From: Aquariibacter sp964433315
Lineage (GTDB): Bacteria > Pseudomonadota > Gammaproteobacteria > Burkholderiales > Burkholderiaceae_C
Direction: 5' to 3'
DNA: 64,000 bases
Assembly (NCBI GenBank): GCA_964433315.1
Contig: CAYSQO010000002.1
Span: 1 to 64,000 of the forward strand
Shown piece after piece: positions 1-14,400 of this stretch. Every line of letters begins with the position of its first letter. Positions within the stretch are counted from its first letter, which is position 1. Below the pieces are notes generated by a model. That model was not told where the DNA came from. It was given only the letters and a program-made list of their open reading frames with translations, and searched no databases. The position numbers were made by a program, and so were the translations under genes.

Positions 1-139
1 CGCAGCAGCGGCAGCGAGCCCGGCCGCCGCAGGGACGGCGGGGCGACGTGGCGGGATGCGGCGGCGGCAGGCCGCGACAGACGGAGGGACGGGGCGTCGG
101 GCATGGCGGACGGGGCCGGAAGAAGGCGGACGAAGGGAC

Positions 140-3337
<3,198 letters not shown>

Positions 3338-3648
3338 GGGGCGGGCGAAACCTCGGGCTCGAAGCGGACGGCCCCCGCAGGGCGCCGCCCGCGGATGGAA
3401 GGGGCCGAACCGTGCGCATTAGAGCCGAGCCCGCCACGTCCCCACGCAGCCCAGGGCAAACCCGCAGCGAAACCCCGGCGGATGTGGACCCTCTCACACC
3501 CGCGGGCCGGCCAGACGGCCGGGGCGCCTTGTCCGGCAGGCAGTGCCCCCGAACAATGGCACGCTGGCCGGTTCCGCGTGCCTCGGGCCGGCTCCGCGGT
3601 GCCGAGGCCCCCGCGCCCCCGCACACGATCACGATTTCAGGGAGGTTC
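3338..3648. other. Divergent intergenic region, permease / GGDEF sensor
   Basis: These 311 bp lie between two divergently read genes. The frame of the GGDEF protein stays open through part of it, but the composition is Pro/Arg-rich and the first credible ribosome binding site (GGAGG near 3641) sits just before 3649. It must hold both promoters. I could not recognise convincing -10/-35 pairs. Confidence 0.4.
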
Positions 3649-5238
3649 ATGGCCCCGCTGCACCGAGGCTTCCGCGGCCGCACGCGACTGCTCTTCACCG
3701 GCCTGGCCCTGGTCACGCTGATGCTCTTCACGGGCCTGCTGCACACCCTGGTGGTCAAGCGCCTGCAGCACACGGCCGAGACCGAGCAGCTCGCCCTGCT
3801 CGACAAGGTCGACCAGGCCCTGCGCCAGGCCGCACGGGCCCGCCTGCAGGTGCTGGGCACCCTGGGCGACGCCGCCACGCTGTGGTCGGCCGGACTCGAC
3901 AGCCGCGAAGCCCAGGACCTGGTCGAGCGCCTGCAGCGCAGCAGCCGGCACCCGGGCTGGCTGGGCATCGTCGATCTGCAGGGTCGCGTGCGCACCGCCA
4001 CCGGCGGGCGGCTGCTGGGCCACCGGCTGAGCGACGAGGCCTGGTTCGGCAGCGGCCTGCGCGGGGCTCGGCTGGAACCCATCGACGACCCGCTGCTGCG
4101 CGGCCTGGGCGCGGTCGGCGGCCAGCATGCCGTGGCCTTCGTCGTGCCCATCCGCCGCGGCAGCGAGGTGCTCGGCCTGCTGCTGGAGGTGCGCGGCTGG
4201 GACTGGGCCGACGCCGCGCTGGAGAGCGTGCTGGCGGGCAGCACCTCCCGGCAGGGCCTGAGCGTCATGCTGGGCGATGGCCTCGGCCGGCCGCTCTACC
4301 GCCACAACGACATCGGCAGCCGCAGCGAGCGCGTCGCCGGGCCGCTGCTGGTGGAGCGCAGCCGCTGGAGCGGCCCGGAGGAGGACCTCGACTGGCTGCT
4401 CGTCCTTGAACAGCCGCGGCACGAGGTGCATGCCGACGCCGACCAGCTCGGCGGCATCGTGCTGCTGGCCGGACTGCTGTTCGGCCTGGTCCTGGTCGGC
4501 GGCATCTGGTGGAGCAGCGCCCGCCTGGCGCGGCCGGTCGAGCGCATCGCCGCCGCCGCCCAGCGCATCGCCGAGGGTCACCTCGACACCGCCATCCCCC
4601 AGTTCGACCGGGGCAATGCCGAATTCCGCGCCATGTCGCGCGCCATCGCCACCATGAGCCAGCGCCTGATCGAGGCCCGGCGCGTGCTGGAGGAGGAAGT
4701 CCGCGCCCGCACCGCCGAGCTGGAGAACGCCAATGCCCGGCTGGCCCACCTGGCCGACACCGACGAGCTCACCGGCCTGCTGAACCGGCGTGGCCTGGAG
4801 CCCCGCCTGGGCCACACCCTGGCCCTGGCCCGGCGCCAGCAGAGCCCGGTCAGCGTGATGGCGCTGGACATCGACCACTTCAAGGCCGTCAACGACTTGC
4901 ACGGCCACGCCACCGGCGACGCCGTGCTGCGCGAACTGGGCCGCTGGCTGGGGCAGCGCTTCCGCGGCACCGACCTCTGCGCGCGCACCGGCGGCGAGGA
5001 GTTCGTCCTCGTGCTGATCGACAGCCCCGGCAGCTCCGCCGAAGCCCTGGCCTGGCACATCGTGCGCGAGATCGCGCTGCTGCCCATGCCCGGCGTCGGC
5101 CGCATCACCGTCAGCATCGGCCTGGCCGAGAGCGCCCACACCCCCGGCGACAGCACCGAGCTGCTGCGGGCCGCCGACGAGGCGCTCTACACCGCCAAGC
5201 GCAGCGGCCGCAACCGCGTGGTGCGGGCGGGGGGATGA
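3649..5238 (+). CDS. Membrane diguanylate cyclase (extracytoplasmic sensor-HAMP-GGDEF)
   Basis: A 529-residue protein from the ATG at 3649, preceded by GGAGG. A transmembrane segment (about residues 13-34) is followed by a periplasmic sensor region of roughly 220 residues resembling CHASE4/Cache folds, a second transmembrane segment (about 267-288), a HAMP linker, a short coiled coil and a GGDEF domain. The active-site motif reads GGEEF (about residue 447), so it should make cyclic di-GMP from two GTP. No EAL or HD-GYP domain follows. It likely links an external signal to the biofilm/motility switch; the signal is unknown. The same frame stays open upstream to 3412, but that part is low-complexity and lies before the ribosome binding site. 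Confidence 0.9.
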   Translation: MAPLHRGFRGRTRLLFTGLALVTLMLFTGLLHTLVVKRLQHTAETEQLALLDKVDQALRQAARARLQVLGTLGDAATLWSAGLDSREAQDLVERLQRSSRHPGWLGIVDLQGRVRTATGGRLLGHRLSDEAWFGSGLRGARLEPIDDPLLRGLGAVGGQHAVAFVVPIRRGSEVLGLLLEVRGWDWADAALESVLAGSTSRQGLSVMLGDGLGRPLYRHNDIGSRSERVAGPLLVERSRWSGPEEDLDWLLVLEQPRHEVHADADQLGGIVLLAGLLFGLVLVGGIWWSSARLARPVERIAAAAQRIAEGHLDTAIPQFDRGNAEFRAMSRAIATMSQRLIEARRVLEEEVRARTAELENANARLAHLADTDELTGLLNRRGLEPRLGHTLALARRQQSPVSVMALDIDHFKAVNDLHGHATGDAVLRELGRWLGQRFRGTDLCARTGGEEFVLVLIDSPGSSAEALAWHIVREIALLPMPGVGRITVSIGLAESAHTPGDSTELLRAADEALYTAKRSGRNRVVRAGG

Positions 5239-5293
5239 CGGCGGGCTCCCGGGAGGCAGCCGGTCCGGGCACCCCATCGAGCACCCCAATGCA

Positions 5294-5318
5294 AACGGGC
5301 CCCTTGAAGGGGCCCGTT
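5294..5318. terminator. Bidirectional hairpin terminator between GGDEF gene and tRNA-Ser
   Basis: Perfect 10-bp arms AACGGGCCCC / GGGGCCCGTT with loop TTGAA lie between the convergent GGDEF gene (+) and tRNA-Ser (-). The downstream tail on the plus strand is T-rich (GGGTTTGG). It can serve both strands. Confidence 0.7.
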
Positions 5319-5324
5319 CGGGTT

Positions 5325-5412
<88 letters not shown>

Positions 5413-5443
5413 TGATTCGGTGCGCTGGTCGGCTAAGCCCGCA

Positions 5444-5474
5444 ACTATAGCCGATCTTCCGACCGCCCCGGCAA
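5444..5474 (-). promoter_or_regulatory. Likely sigma-70 promoter of tRNA-Ser
   Basis: On the minus strand, TTGCCG (5469-5474) and TATAGT (5444-5449) are 19 bp apart and end 31 bp before the mature tRNA 5' end. The -10 is good; the -35 and the spacing are only fair. Confidence 0.4.
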
Positions 5475-5484
5475 GCCGGGCGCG

Positions 5485-6798
<1,314 letters not shown>

Positions 6799-6882
6799 GA
6801 GGGAGTCGGAATCGGGATCAGGTTCGGGAAGGGCCCGCCGCGGGGCGGGCCGGGGGCGCAGGGGGCGGGGCCGGGAGCGCGC

Positions 6883-7875
6883 TCAGCCCAGGCCGGCCAT
6901 GGACCGGTCGCCCAGGCCCAGGGGCAGGGGGAAGCGGATGTGCTCCTCGACGCCGTCCATCTTGCGCACGCTGATGGCGCCCAGCGCCCGCAGGCGCTCG
7001 ATGACGGCGCGCACCAGCACGTCCGGGGCCGAGGCCCCGGCGGTCAGGCCCACCGCCAGCGGCCGGCCGGCGACGGGCTGGAACCACGCGGGCTGCAGGT
7101 CCTCGGGGCCGTCGACCATGTGGGCCGGGGTGCCCAGGCGCTCGGCCAACTCGCGCAGGCGGTTGCTGTTGGAGCTGGTCGGGCTGCCGACGACGATGAC
7201 CAGGTCGACCTTGGGCGCCAGCAGCTTCACGGCGTCCTGGCGGTTCTGGGTGGCGTAGCAGATGTCCTGCTGCTTGGGCTCGCGCACCTGCGGGAAGCGG
7301 GCCTTCACGGCGGCCAGGATCTCGGCCGCATCGTCCACCGACAGCGTGGTCTGGGTGACGACAGCAAGCTTCGCGGTCTGCGCGGGCCGCACGCGGGCGA
7401 CGTCTGCCACGTCCTCCACGAGGTGGATGCCCTCGCTTAGCTGGCCCATGGTGCCTTCGACCTCCGGATGGCCCTTGTGGCCGATCATCAGGAACTCGAA
7501 GCCCTCCTTGTGCAGCTTGGCCACCTCCACGTGCACCTTGGTGACCAGGGGGCAGGTGGCGTCGAAGATGCGGAAGCCGCGGGCCTCGGCCTCCAGCCGC
7601 ACCGCCTGGCTCACGCCATGCGCGCTGAACACCAGGGTGGCGCCGGCCGGCACCTCGGCCAGGTCCTCGATGAAGATGGCGCCCTTGGCCTTGAGGTCGT
7701 TCACCACATAGGTGTTGTGGACGATCTCGTGGCGCACGTGGATGGGGGCGCCGTACTTCTTGAGGGCGCGCTCGACGATCTCGATGGCGCGGTCCACGCC
7801 GGCGCAGAAGCCGCGCGGCTCGGCCAGCAGCACCTCGCCGACCGGGGCGACGGGAGACGGCAGCGGCTCGCTCAT
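6883..7875 (-). CDS. ispH: 4-hydroxy-3-methylbut-2-enyl diphosphate reductase
   Basis: The last enzyme of the MEP isoprenoid pathway. It reduces HMBPP to IPP and DMAPP with a [4Fe-4S] cluster. The N-terminal motif EPRGFCAGVDRAI carries the first cluster cysteine; later motifs include HEIVHN, DATCPLVTKVH and SPTSSNSNRL. I chose the ATG at 7875 (330 residues), which has GGAG about 9 nt before it; an in-frame TTG at 7893 would add six residues. It is 14 bp after the fkpB stop and co-transcribed with it, the usual fkpB-ispH pair. The C-terminus is slightly longer than usual. ispF and ispD of the same pathway lie 2-3 kb away. Confidence 0.97.
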   Translation of the reverse strand: MSEPLPSPVAPVGEVLLAEPRGFCAGVDRAIEIVERALKKYGAPIHVRHEIVHNTYVVNDLKAKGAIFIEDLAEVPAGATLVFSAHGVSQAVRLEAEARGFRIFDATCPLVTKVHVEVAKLHKEGFEFLMIGHKGHPEVEGTMGQLSEGIHLVEDVADVARVRPAQTAKLAVVTQTTLSVDDAAEILAAVKARFPQVREPKQQDICYATQNRQDAVKLLAPKVDLVIVVGSPTSSNSNRLRELAERLGTPAHMVDGPEDLQPAWFQPVAGRPLAVGLTAGASAPDVLVRAVIERLRALGAISVRKMDGVEEHIRFPLPLGLGDRSMAGLG

Positions 7876-7889
7876 GGCAGGGTCTCCGC

Positions 7890-8342
7890 TCAAAGCACGC
7901 CGATCATCTGCACCTCAAAGCGCACGGGCAGGCCGGCCAGCGGGTGGTTGAAGTCGAACAGCGCCCAGTCCTCGGCGGCCGGGCCCAGCTCGCGCAGCAC
8001 GCCGGCGAAGGCACCCTGGCCGTCGGGCGTCGGGAAGTGCACCACGTCGCCGACGTGGTAGGTCTCGTCCGGATCGCCGTACTGGCGCAGCACGGCCAGG
8101 CTGACGCGCTGGATCAGCTCGGGGTTGCGCTCGCCGAAGGCGGCGCCGGGCGGCAGCTCGAAGGCCTTGTGATCGCCCTCGGCGAGGCCGAGCAGGCACT
8201 GCTCCATGGCCGGCGCGAGCTGGCCGCTGCCGAGGGAGAGCGTGGCCGGCGGGCCGTCGAAGGTGCTGACGACATCGCTGCCGTCCGGGCCGGCAAGCCG
8301 GTAATGCAGGGTGAGGAAGGAAGCGGGCTGAACCGTGGCCAC
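7890..8342 (-). CDS. fkpB: FKBP-type peptidyl-prolyl cis-trans isomerase (SlpA type)
   Basis: A 150-residue cytoplasmic FKBP of the SlyD/SlpA type: an FKBP half (opening LHYRLAGPDG, then GSGQLAPAMEQCLLGL) interrupted by an IF insert domain (about residues 70-125), closing with FEVQMIGV. It isomerises Xaa-Pro bonds and chaperones folding. It lacks the His-rich metal tail of SlyD. It is the first gene of the fkpB-ispH transcript and is divergent from radC (110 bp between starts). Confidence 0.93.
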   Translation of the reverse strand: MATVQPASFLTLHYRLAGPDGSDVVSTFDGPPATLSLGSGQLAPAMEQCLLGLAEGDHKAFELPPGAAFGERNPELIQRVSLAVLRQYGDPDETYHVGDVVHFPTPDGQGAFAGVLRELGPAAEDWALFDFNHPLAGLPVRFEVQMIGVL

Positions 8343-8452
8343 GGGGGCATCCTTGCTTGGCTAGACTGGGGCGGATTGTAGGGACGGGGTCCGCCCGGCC
8401 CGTCGGGCCCGCGCCGGGCGCCCTGCAAGCCGCCCCGCACGCCGCCCGCGCC

Positions 8453-9127
8453 ATGGCCCTCGACCACCTGCCGCCCGACGCCCGTCCCCGGGAGAAGCTG
8501 CTCCAGCGCGGCGCCGCCGCCCTGTCGGACGCCGAACTGCTGGCCCTGCTGCTGCGCACCGGCCTCAGCGGCTGCGACGTGCTGCAGCTGGCCCAGCGCC
8601 TGCTGGACGCCTGCGGCGGCGTGGCCGGCCTGCTGCACGCCGATGCGGCGCAGCTGGGCCGCGTCAAGGGCCTGGGCCCGGCCAAGAGCGCCGAACTGCT
8701 GGCCGTGGCCGAACTGGCCCGCCGTGCCCTGGCGGCCGGCCTGAAGGCAGCCCCGGTCTTCACCGCCCCCCAGGCCGTCAAGGACTACCTGGCCCTGCAG
8801 CTGGCCGCGCGCGCGCAGGAGGTCTTCGCCGCCCTCTTCCTCGACAGCCAGCACCGCCTGCTGGGCTTCGAGGAGCTCTTCCACGGCAGCATCGACCAGA
8901 CCCGCGTGCACCCGCGCGAGCTGGTCAAGCGCGCGCTGGCCCGCAACGCCGCGGCGCTGATCGTCGCCCACAACCACCCCAGCGGCCTGGCCGAGCCCTC
9001 GCAGGCCGACGAGGCCCTGACCGCCACCCTCAAGACCGCGCTGGCCCTGGTCGATGTGCGCCTGCTCGACCATGTCGTCGTCGGCCGCGGCAGCTGCGTG
9101 TCCTTTGCCGAGCGAGGCCTGCTGTGA
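8453..9127 (+). CDS. radC: RadC-family (JAB/MPN metalloprotease-fold) protein
   Basis: 224 residues from the ATG at 8453. An N-terminal helix-hairpin-helix portion (KLLQRGAAALSDAELLALLLRTG, with GRVKGLGPAKS at about residue 75) precedes the JAB domain with the zinc signature HNHPSGLAEPSQAD near residue 170. The family's role is unsettled; a part in DNA repair was claimed and later doubted. The frame is open upstream to 8357, but homology begins at MALDHLPPDARPREKL. The stop overlaps the GTG start of the next gene by 3 nt (GTGA), so the two are translationally coupled. Confidence 0.95.
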   Translation: MALDHLPPDARPREKLLQRGAAALSDAELLALLLRTGLSGCDVLQLAQRLLDACGGVAGLLHADAAQLGRVKGLGPAKSAELLAVAELARRALAAGLKAAPVFTAPQAVKDYLALQLAARAQEVFAALFLDSQHRLLGFEELFHGSIDQTRVHPRELVKRALARNAAALIVAHNHPSGLAEPSQADEALTATLKTALALVDVRLLDHVVVGRGSCVSFAERGLL

Positions 9128-9792
9128 ACCGCCTGCCGACCCGCCTGAGCGTGAACGGCCTGCACGAGCTGCACGCCGTGCAGCGCGCCATCGCCGAGCT
9201 GCGCGCCGAGGCCGAACGCCGCGAGGCCGAAGCCCGCGCCCGCGCCGAAGCCGCCGACCGCGAACGCCGCGCCTTCGAGCTGGCCGTCGGCCCCGTCACC
9301 CCCCTGCCCGAGCGCAACCAGATCCTGCCCACCCGGCCCCGCCCCGAGCCCCTGCCGCGCCAGCGCGAGGCCGACGAGAAGCGCGTGATGGAGGAAGCCC
9401 TGTCCGACGACTTCGACGTCGAGAACCTGCTGGAGACCGACGACGGCCTCTTCTTCCGCCGCCCCGAGGTCGACCTGGGCGTGGTGCGCAAGCTGCGGCG
9501 CGGCCACTGGGCCATCCAGGCCCAGTGCGACCTGCACGGCCTGCAGCGGGACGCCGCGCGCGAACGCCTGGCCACCTTCCTGCGCGAGGCCCGGCGCGCC
9601 GGGCTGCGCTGCGTGCGCGTCATCCACGGCAAGGGCCACGGCTCGCCCGGCCGCGAGCCCGTGCTCAAGGGCAAGGTGCGCAGCTGGCTGGTGCAGAAGC
9701 AGGAGGTCATGGCCTTTGCCCAGGCCCGCGCCGCCGAAGGCGGTCACGGGGCGGTGGTGGTGCTGCTGCAGGGCGTGCAGGGCGGGCGCTGA
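9124..9792 (+). CDS. Smr-domain DNA endonuclease-like protein
   Basis: A 222-residue protein that starts with GTG inside the radC stop. The first ~60 residues are a charged Arg/Glu/Ala helix. The C-terminal Smr domain (about 130-215) has its two signature motifs, DLHG (near residue 136) and HGKG (near 169), the second adjoining the basic nicking surface. Stand-alone Smr proteins (YdaL/SmrA/SmrB type) are nucleases that act on DNA or cleave mRNA in collided ribosomes. The coupling to radC suggests joint expression. Which Smr function applies cannot be read from the sequence. Confidence 0.9.
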   Translation: MNRLPTRLSVNGLHELHAVQRAIAELRAEAERREAEARARAEAADRERRAFELAVGPVTPLPERNQILPTRPRPEPLPRQREADEKRVMEEALSDDFDVENLLETDDGLFFRRPEVDLGVVRKLRRGHWAIQAQCDLHGLQRDAARERLATFLREARRAGLRCVRVIHGKGHGSPGREPVLKGKVRSWLVQKQEVMAFAQARAAEGGHGAVVVLLQGVQGGR

Positions 9793-9815
9793 GGCCGCGC
9801 GGGCTTCCGCCGCCC

Positions 9816-10340
9816 TCAGCCCGCCACCGGCAGCAGCAGGCAGACCGCCCGGGCCTCGATCGACAGGCCCTCGCCCACCGGGCCGAGCTTCTCGGCCGTC
9901 TTGGCCTTGAGGTTCACGCGCTCCGGCGGCAGGCCCAGGCAGGCGGCCACGGAGGCGACCAGGGCCGGCATGTGCGGCGCCAGCTTGGGCGCCTGGGCGA
10001 CGATGGTGGCGTCGACATTGCCCGGCTGCCAGCCGGCCGCCCGGACGCGGCGCAGGGCCTCGCCCAGCAGCACCCGGGAATCGGCCCCGGCGAAGGCCGG
10101 GTCGGTGTCCGGGAAGTGGCGGCCGATGTCGCCCAGGCCGGCGCCGCCGAGCAGGGCGTCGGTGAGGGCGTGCAGCAGCGCGTCGGCGTCGGAGTGGCCG
10201 AGCAGGCCGTGGGTGTGGGGGATGGTCACGCCCCCCAGGATCAGCGGCCGGCCGGTGACGAGGCGGTGGCAATCCCAGCCTTCGCCGATGCGGAAAGGCA
10301 GGGGCGGCAGGTCGGCGGCGGACGGGGGGGTTGCGCTCAT
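9816..10340 (-). CDS. ispF: 2-C-methyl-D-erythritol 2,4-cyclodiphosphate synthase
   Basis: 174 residues from the ATG at 10340. It cyclises CDP-ME-2-phosphate to MEcPP with loss of CMP, the fifth step of the MEP pathway. Zn-binding motif GEGWDCHRL near the start (family form is G.G.DvH), then LGHSDADALLHALTDALLGG, DIGRHFPDTD and, near the end, KTAEKLGPVGEG. The family is about 160 residues; the extra N-terminal ~18 (MSATPPSAADLPPLPF) could be partly untranslated. It lies 80 bp downstream of ispD, the usual ispDF arrangement, not fused here. Confidence 0.96.
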   Translation of the reverse strand: MSATPPSAADLPPLPFRIGEGWDCHRLVTGRPLILGGVTIPHTHGLLGHSDADALLHALTDALLGGAGLGDIGRHFPDTDPAFAGADSRVLLGEALRRVRAAGWQPGNVDATIVAQAPKLAPHMPALVASVAACLGLPPERVNLKAKTAEKLGPVGEGLSIEARAVCLLLPVAG

Positions 10341-10420
10341 GGGGGCGGGGCTCGTGCGGGGAGGGGAGGCGGACGGCTCGTGGGCCGCTCGCGGGCAGCT
10401 CGTGCGGTGTGGGGCAGGCC

Positions 10421-11194
10421 TCAGCGCGGGGCCGCGCGCAGGCGCAGCAGGGCCTCGGCGGTGGCGAAGTCCTCGGGCCAGGTGACCTTGAGGTTCAGCA
10501 GGTGGCCGGGCACCAGGCGCGGGCGCAGGCCCAGGGCCTCGATGGCGCTGGCCTCGTCGGTGATGGCGGCGAAGCCCGGGCCGGCAGCGTCCAGCGCGCG
10601 GGCCAGCAGGCCCAGGCGGAACATCTGCGGGGTCTGGGCGGCCCACTTGCCGCGGCGGTCCAGGGTGTGTTCGACACGGCCCGCGGCGTCGGCGGCCTTC
10701 AGGGTGTCGGCCAGGGGCAGGGCCAGCAGGCCGCCGACGGGGTCGTCGCGGCAGGCCTCGATCAGGCGCTGCACCCCGGCGGGCTCGACCAGGCAGCGGG
10801 CGGCATCGTGCACCAGCACCCAGTCGTCCTCGGCCGCGCCGGCGGCGCGCAGGACCTCCAGACCCTGGCGCACGGTCTCGGCGCGGCTGGCGCCGCCGAC
10901 GGCAGCGGTCTCGCGGCCCGGGCCGGCCCAGTCGGGCAGCAGTTCGGCGAAACGGGTGTCGCCGGGGGCCAGCACCAGCAGCAGGCGGTCGACGCCGGGC
11001 ACGCGGCCGAGCGCGTCGAGGGTGTGGGCCACCAGCGGCCGGCCGGCCAGCGGGGCGTACTGCTTGGGACCGCCCGCGGCGGCGCGCTCGCCGATGCCGG
11101 CGCAGGGCAGCAGCAGGTGGAGTCGGGGGCGGGCGGCAGCGCGGGCGGGGGGCGCGGGCCGGGCCGGGCTTGCCGCAGGCAGGGCAGAGGTCAT
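10421..11194 (-). CDS. ispD: 2-C-methyl-D-erythritol 4-phosphate cytidylyltransferase
   Basis: 257 residues from the ATG at 11194. It transfers CMP from CTP to MEP. The nucleotide-binding signature LPCAGIGERAAAGGPKQY is near residue 30; later DDWVLVHDAARCLV and a C-terminal TDEASAIEALG match the family. A Pro/Ala-rich N-terminal stretch of ~25 residues precedes the fold. The frame is open upstream to 11398 but the composition there is non-coding. It is the first gene of the ispD-ispF transcript, divergent from mfd with 233 bp between. Confidence 0.95.
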   Translation of the reverse strand: MTSALPAASPARPAPPARAAARPRLHLLLPCAGIGERAAAGGPKQYAPLAGRPLVAHTLDALGRVPGVDRLLLVLAPGDTRFAELLPDWAGPGRETAAVGGASRAETVRQGLEVLRAAGAAEDDWVLVHDAARCLVEPAGVQRLIEACRDDPVGGLLALPLADTLKAADAAGRVEHTLDRRGKWAAQTPQMFRLGLLARALDAAGPGFAAITDEASAIEALGLRPRLVPGHLLNLKVTWPEDFATAEALLRLRAAPR

Positions 11195-11427
11195 GGCGGC
11201 GATCTTAAGATTCGCCGCCCCGTGCGCCCGGCGTCGGGCTCGGCGCCTTGCGTCCGGGCCCGACGGCCCGGCCCGCCGCCCCAGGGCTGCAGGCCCCGGG
11301 CGGCGGCGTGCCCCCCGTGCGCGCGGGCCGCTTGCGCCCCGCCCTGCCCCCGTCCCGGGGCGCGGCGGGTATTTGTGTTTTCGAGCCCGTCTCCCCAAGC
11401 CCGGTCTGCCGTCCGGCCCGCCCCCGC

Positions 11428-14400
11428 ATGCAGCTGCCCCGCCTCGCCCCCGGTCAACGCCCCACCCTGCCCCGGCCGCCGGGCTCGGCCGACGCCCTGC
11501 TGCTGGCCCGTCTGGCGCGCACGCGGGCCGGGCAGCTCACGGCCATCGTCTGCGCCGACCCGGCCGATGCGCAGCGCCTGGAGGCCGAGCTGGGCTTCTT
11601 CGCCCCGGGGCTGCGGGTGGCCGTCTTCCCGGACTGGGAGACCCTGCCCTACGACAGCTTCTCGCCGCACCAGGACCTGATCTCCGAGCGCCTGGCCACC
11701 CTGTGGCGCCTGCTGCAGGGCCAGCGCGGCGCAGCGCCGGCCGAGGGCCCGGACGCCGCCCTGGACGTGGTGCTGCTGCCCGCCACCACCGCCCTGGTGC
11801 GGCTGGCGCCGCCGAGCTTCCTGGCGGCCACCACCTTCCAGTTCCGGCAGAAGCAGAAGCTGGACGAGGTGGCGCTGAAGTCGCAGCTCACCCTGGCCGG
11901 GTATCAGCACGTGAGCCAGGTGGTGTCGCCGGGCGAGTACGCGGTGCGCGGTGGCCTGATCGACCTCTTCCCCATGGGCTCGCCGGTGCCCTACCGCATC
12001 GACCTCTTCGACGACGAGATCGATTCCATCCGCACCTTCGACCCGGACAGCCAGCGCAGCCTCTACCCCGTGCCCGAGGTGCGCCTGCTGCCGGGCCGCG
12101 AGTTCCCGATGGACGAGGCCGCGCGCACCGCCTTCCGCGCCCGCTGGCGCGAGCAGATGGAGGGCGACCCCAGCCGCGCCCGGCTCTACAAGGACATGAG
12201 CAGCGGCCTCGCCGGGCCGGGCATCGAGTTCTGCCTGCCGCTCTTCTTCGACGAGACCGCCACGGTCTTCGATTACTTCGGCACGCAGGCCACCGTGGTG
12301 CTGCACGGCGCGGTGGACGAAGCGCTGGCCGCCTTCTGGGGCGAGATCCGCGAGCGCCACCGCTTCCTGCAGCACGACCCGGAGCGGCCGCTGCTGCCGC
12401 CCGAGGCGGTCTACATGGGCGCGGAGGACTTCTTCGGCCGCTGCCGGGCCCACCCCTGCCTTTCGCTGCGCCCGCCGCGGGCGGTGGCCGAGGGCGAGGC
12501 CGGCGACGCGGCCCCCACCGCCCCGGCCACCACGCCCTGGGCCCGCCCCCTGCCCGACCTGGCGCTGGACCGCGGCGCCGTCGAGCCGCTGCGCAAGCTG
12601 GCCGCCCAGATCCTGAGCCGGCGCGAGAAGGCCGGCCGCCTGCTGCTGCTGGCCGAAAGCGAGGGCCGGCGCGAGAGCCTGCTCGAACTGCTGCGCGAAC
12701 ACCAGCTGGCGCTGCCCAGCGTGGCCGACCTGGACAGCTTCCTGGCCGGGGACGAGGTCGCGGCCATCGCGGTCGGCCCGCTGGCCGCGGGCTTCCACTG
12801 GATCGAGCCGGGCGAGGGTGCGGGGGACGGCCCCGGCCCCGGGCGAGGGCCGCTGAACCTGCAGCTGGTCACCGAGACCGAGCTCTTCGACGCCGCGCCC
12901 ACCCAGCGCCGCCGCCGCAAGCAGGAGCAGGTCAGCGACGTGGACGCGCTGATCAAGGACCTGTCCGAGCTGCGCCCCGGCGACCCGGTGGTGCACAGCC
13001 AGCACGGCATCGGCCGCTACGTGGGCCTGGTCCACATCGACCTGGGCGAGGGAGCCACCGAGTTCCTGCACCTGCAGTACGCCGAGAAGGCCACGCTCTA
13101 CGTGCCCGTGGCGCAGCTGCACCTGATCAGCCGCTACACCGGCGTCAGCGCCGAGGAGGCCCCGCTGCACAAGCTGGGCAGCGGCCAGTGGGAGAAGGCC
13201 AAGCGCAAGGCCGCCGAGCAGGTGCGCGACACCGCCGCCGAGCTGCTCAACCTCTACGCCCGGCGCGCCGCGCGCGAGGGCTACGCCTTCCGCTTCAGCC
13301 CGCAGGACTACGAGGCCTTCGCGGCGAGCTTCGGCTTCGAGGAGACGCCCGACCAGCGCGCGGCCATCCACGCCGTCATCCAGGACATGATCAGCCCCAA
13401 GCCCATGGACCGCCTGGTCTGCGGCGACGTGGGCTTCGGCAAGACCGAGGTGGCGCTGCGTGCGGCCTTCGTCGCCGTCACCGGGGGCAAGCAGGTGGCC
13501 CTGCTGGCGCCCACCACCCTGCTGGCCGAGCAGCACTACCAGAACATCGCCGACCGCTTCGGCCAGTGGCCGGTGAAGGTGGCGGAGATGTCGCGCTTCC
13601 GCTCCGCCAAGGAGATCAAGGCCGCGATGGCAGGCCTGGCCGACGGCACCATCGACATCGTCGTGGGCACGCACAAGCTGCTGAGCCAGGAGACGAAGTT
13701 CAAGCGCCTGGGCCTGCTGATCATCGACGAGGAACACCGCTTCGGCGTGCGCCACAAGGAGGCCATGAAGGCCATGCGCGCCGAGGTCGATGTGCTGACG
13801 CTGACCGCCACGCCCATCCCGCGCACCCTGGGCATGGCGCTGGAGGGCCTGCGCGAGCTGAGCGTCATCGCCACCGCGCCGCAGCGCCGCCTGGCGATCA
13901 AGACCTTCGTGCGCACCGAGGGCAGCAGCGTGATCCGCGAGGCGGTGCTGCGCGAGCTCAAGCGCGGCGGCCAGGTCTACTTCCTGCACAACGAGGTCGA
14001 GACCATCGAGAACCGCCGCCAGAAGCTGCAGGAGCTGCTGCCCGAGGCGCGCATCGCCGTGGCCCACGGCCAGATGCCCGAGCGCGAGCTGGAGCGGGTG
14101 ATGCGCGAGTTCGTGCAGGGCCGCCACAACCTGCTGCTGTGCTCGACCATCATCGAGACCGGCATCGACGTGCCCAGCGCCAACACCATCGTCATGAGCC
14201 GCGCCGACAAGTTCGGCCTGGCCCAGCTGCACCAGCTGCGCGGCCGCGTGGGACGCAGCCACCACCAGGCCTACGCCTACCTGCTGGTGCCCGATGTGGA
14301 GGGCCTGACCAAGCAGGCCGCCCAGCGCCTGCAGGCCATCCAGGACATGGAGGAGCTGGGCAGCGGCTTCTACCTGGCCATGCACGACCTGGAGATCCGC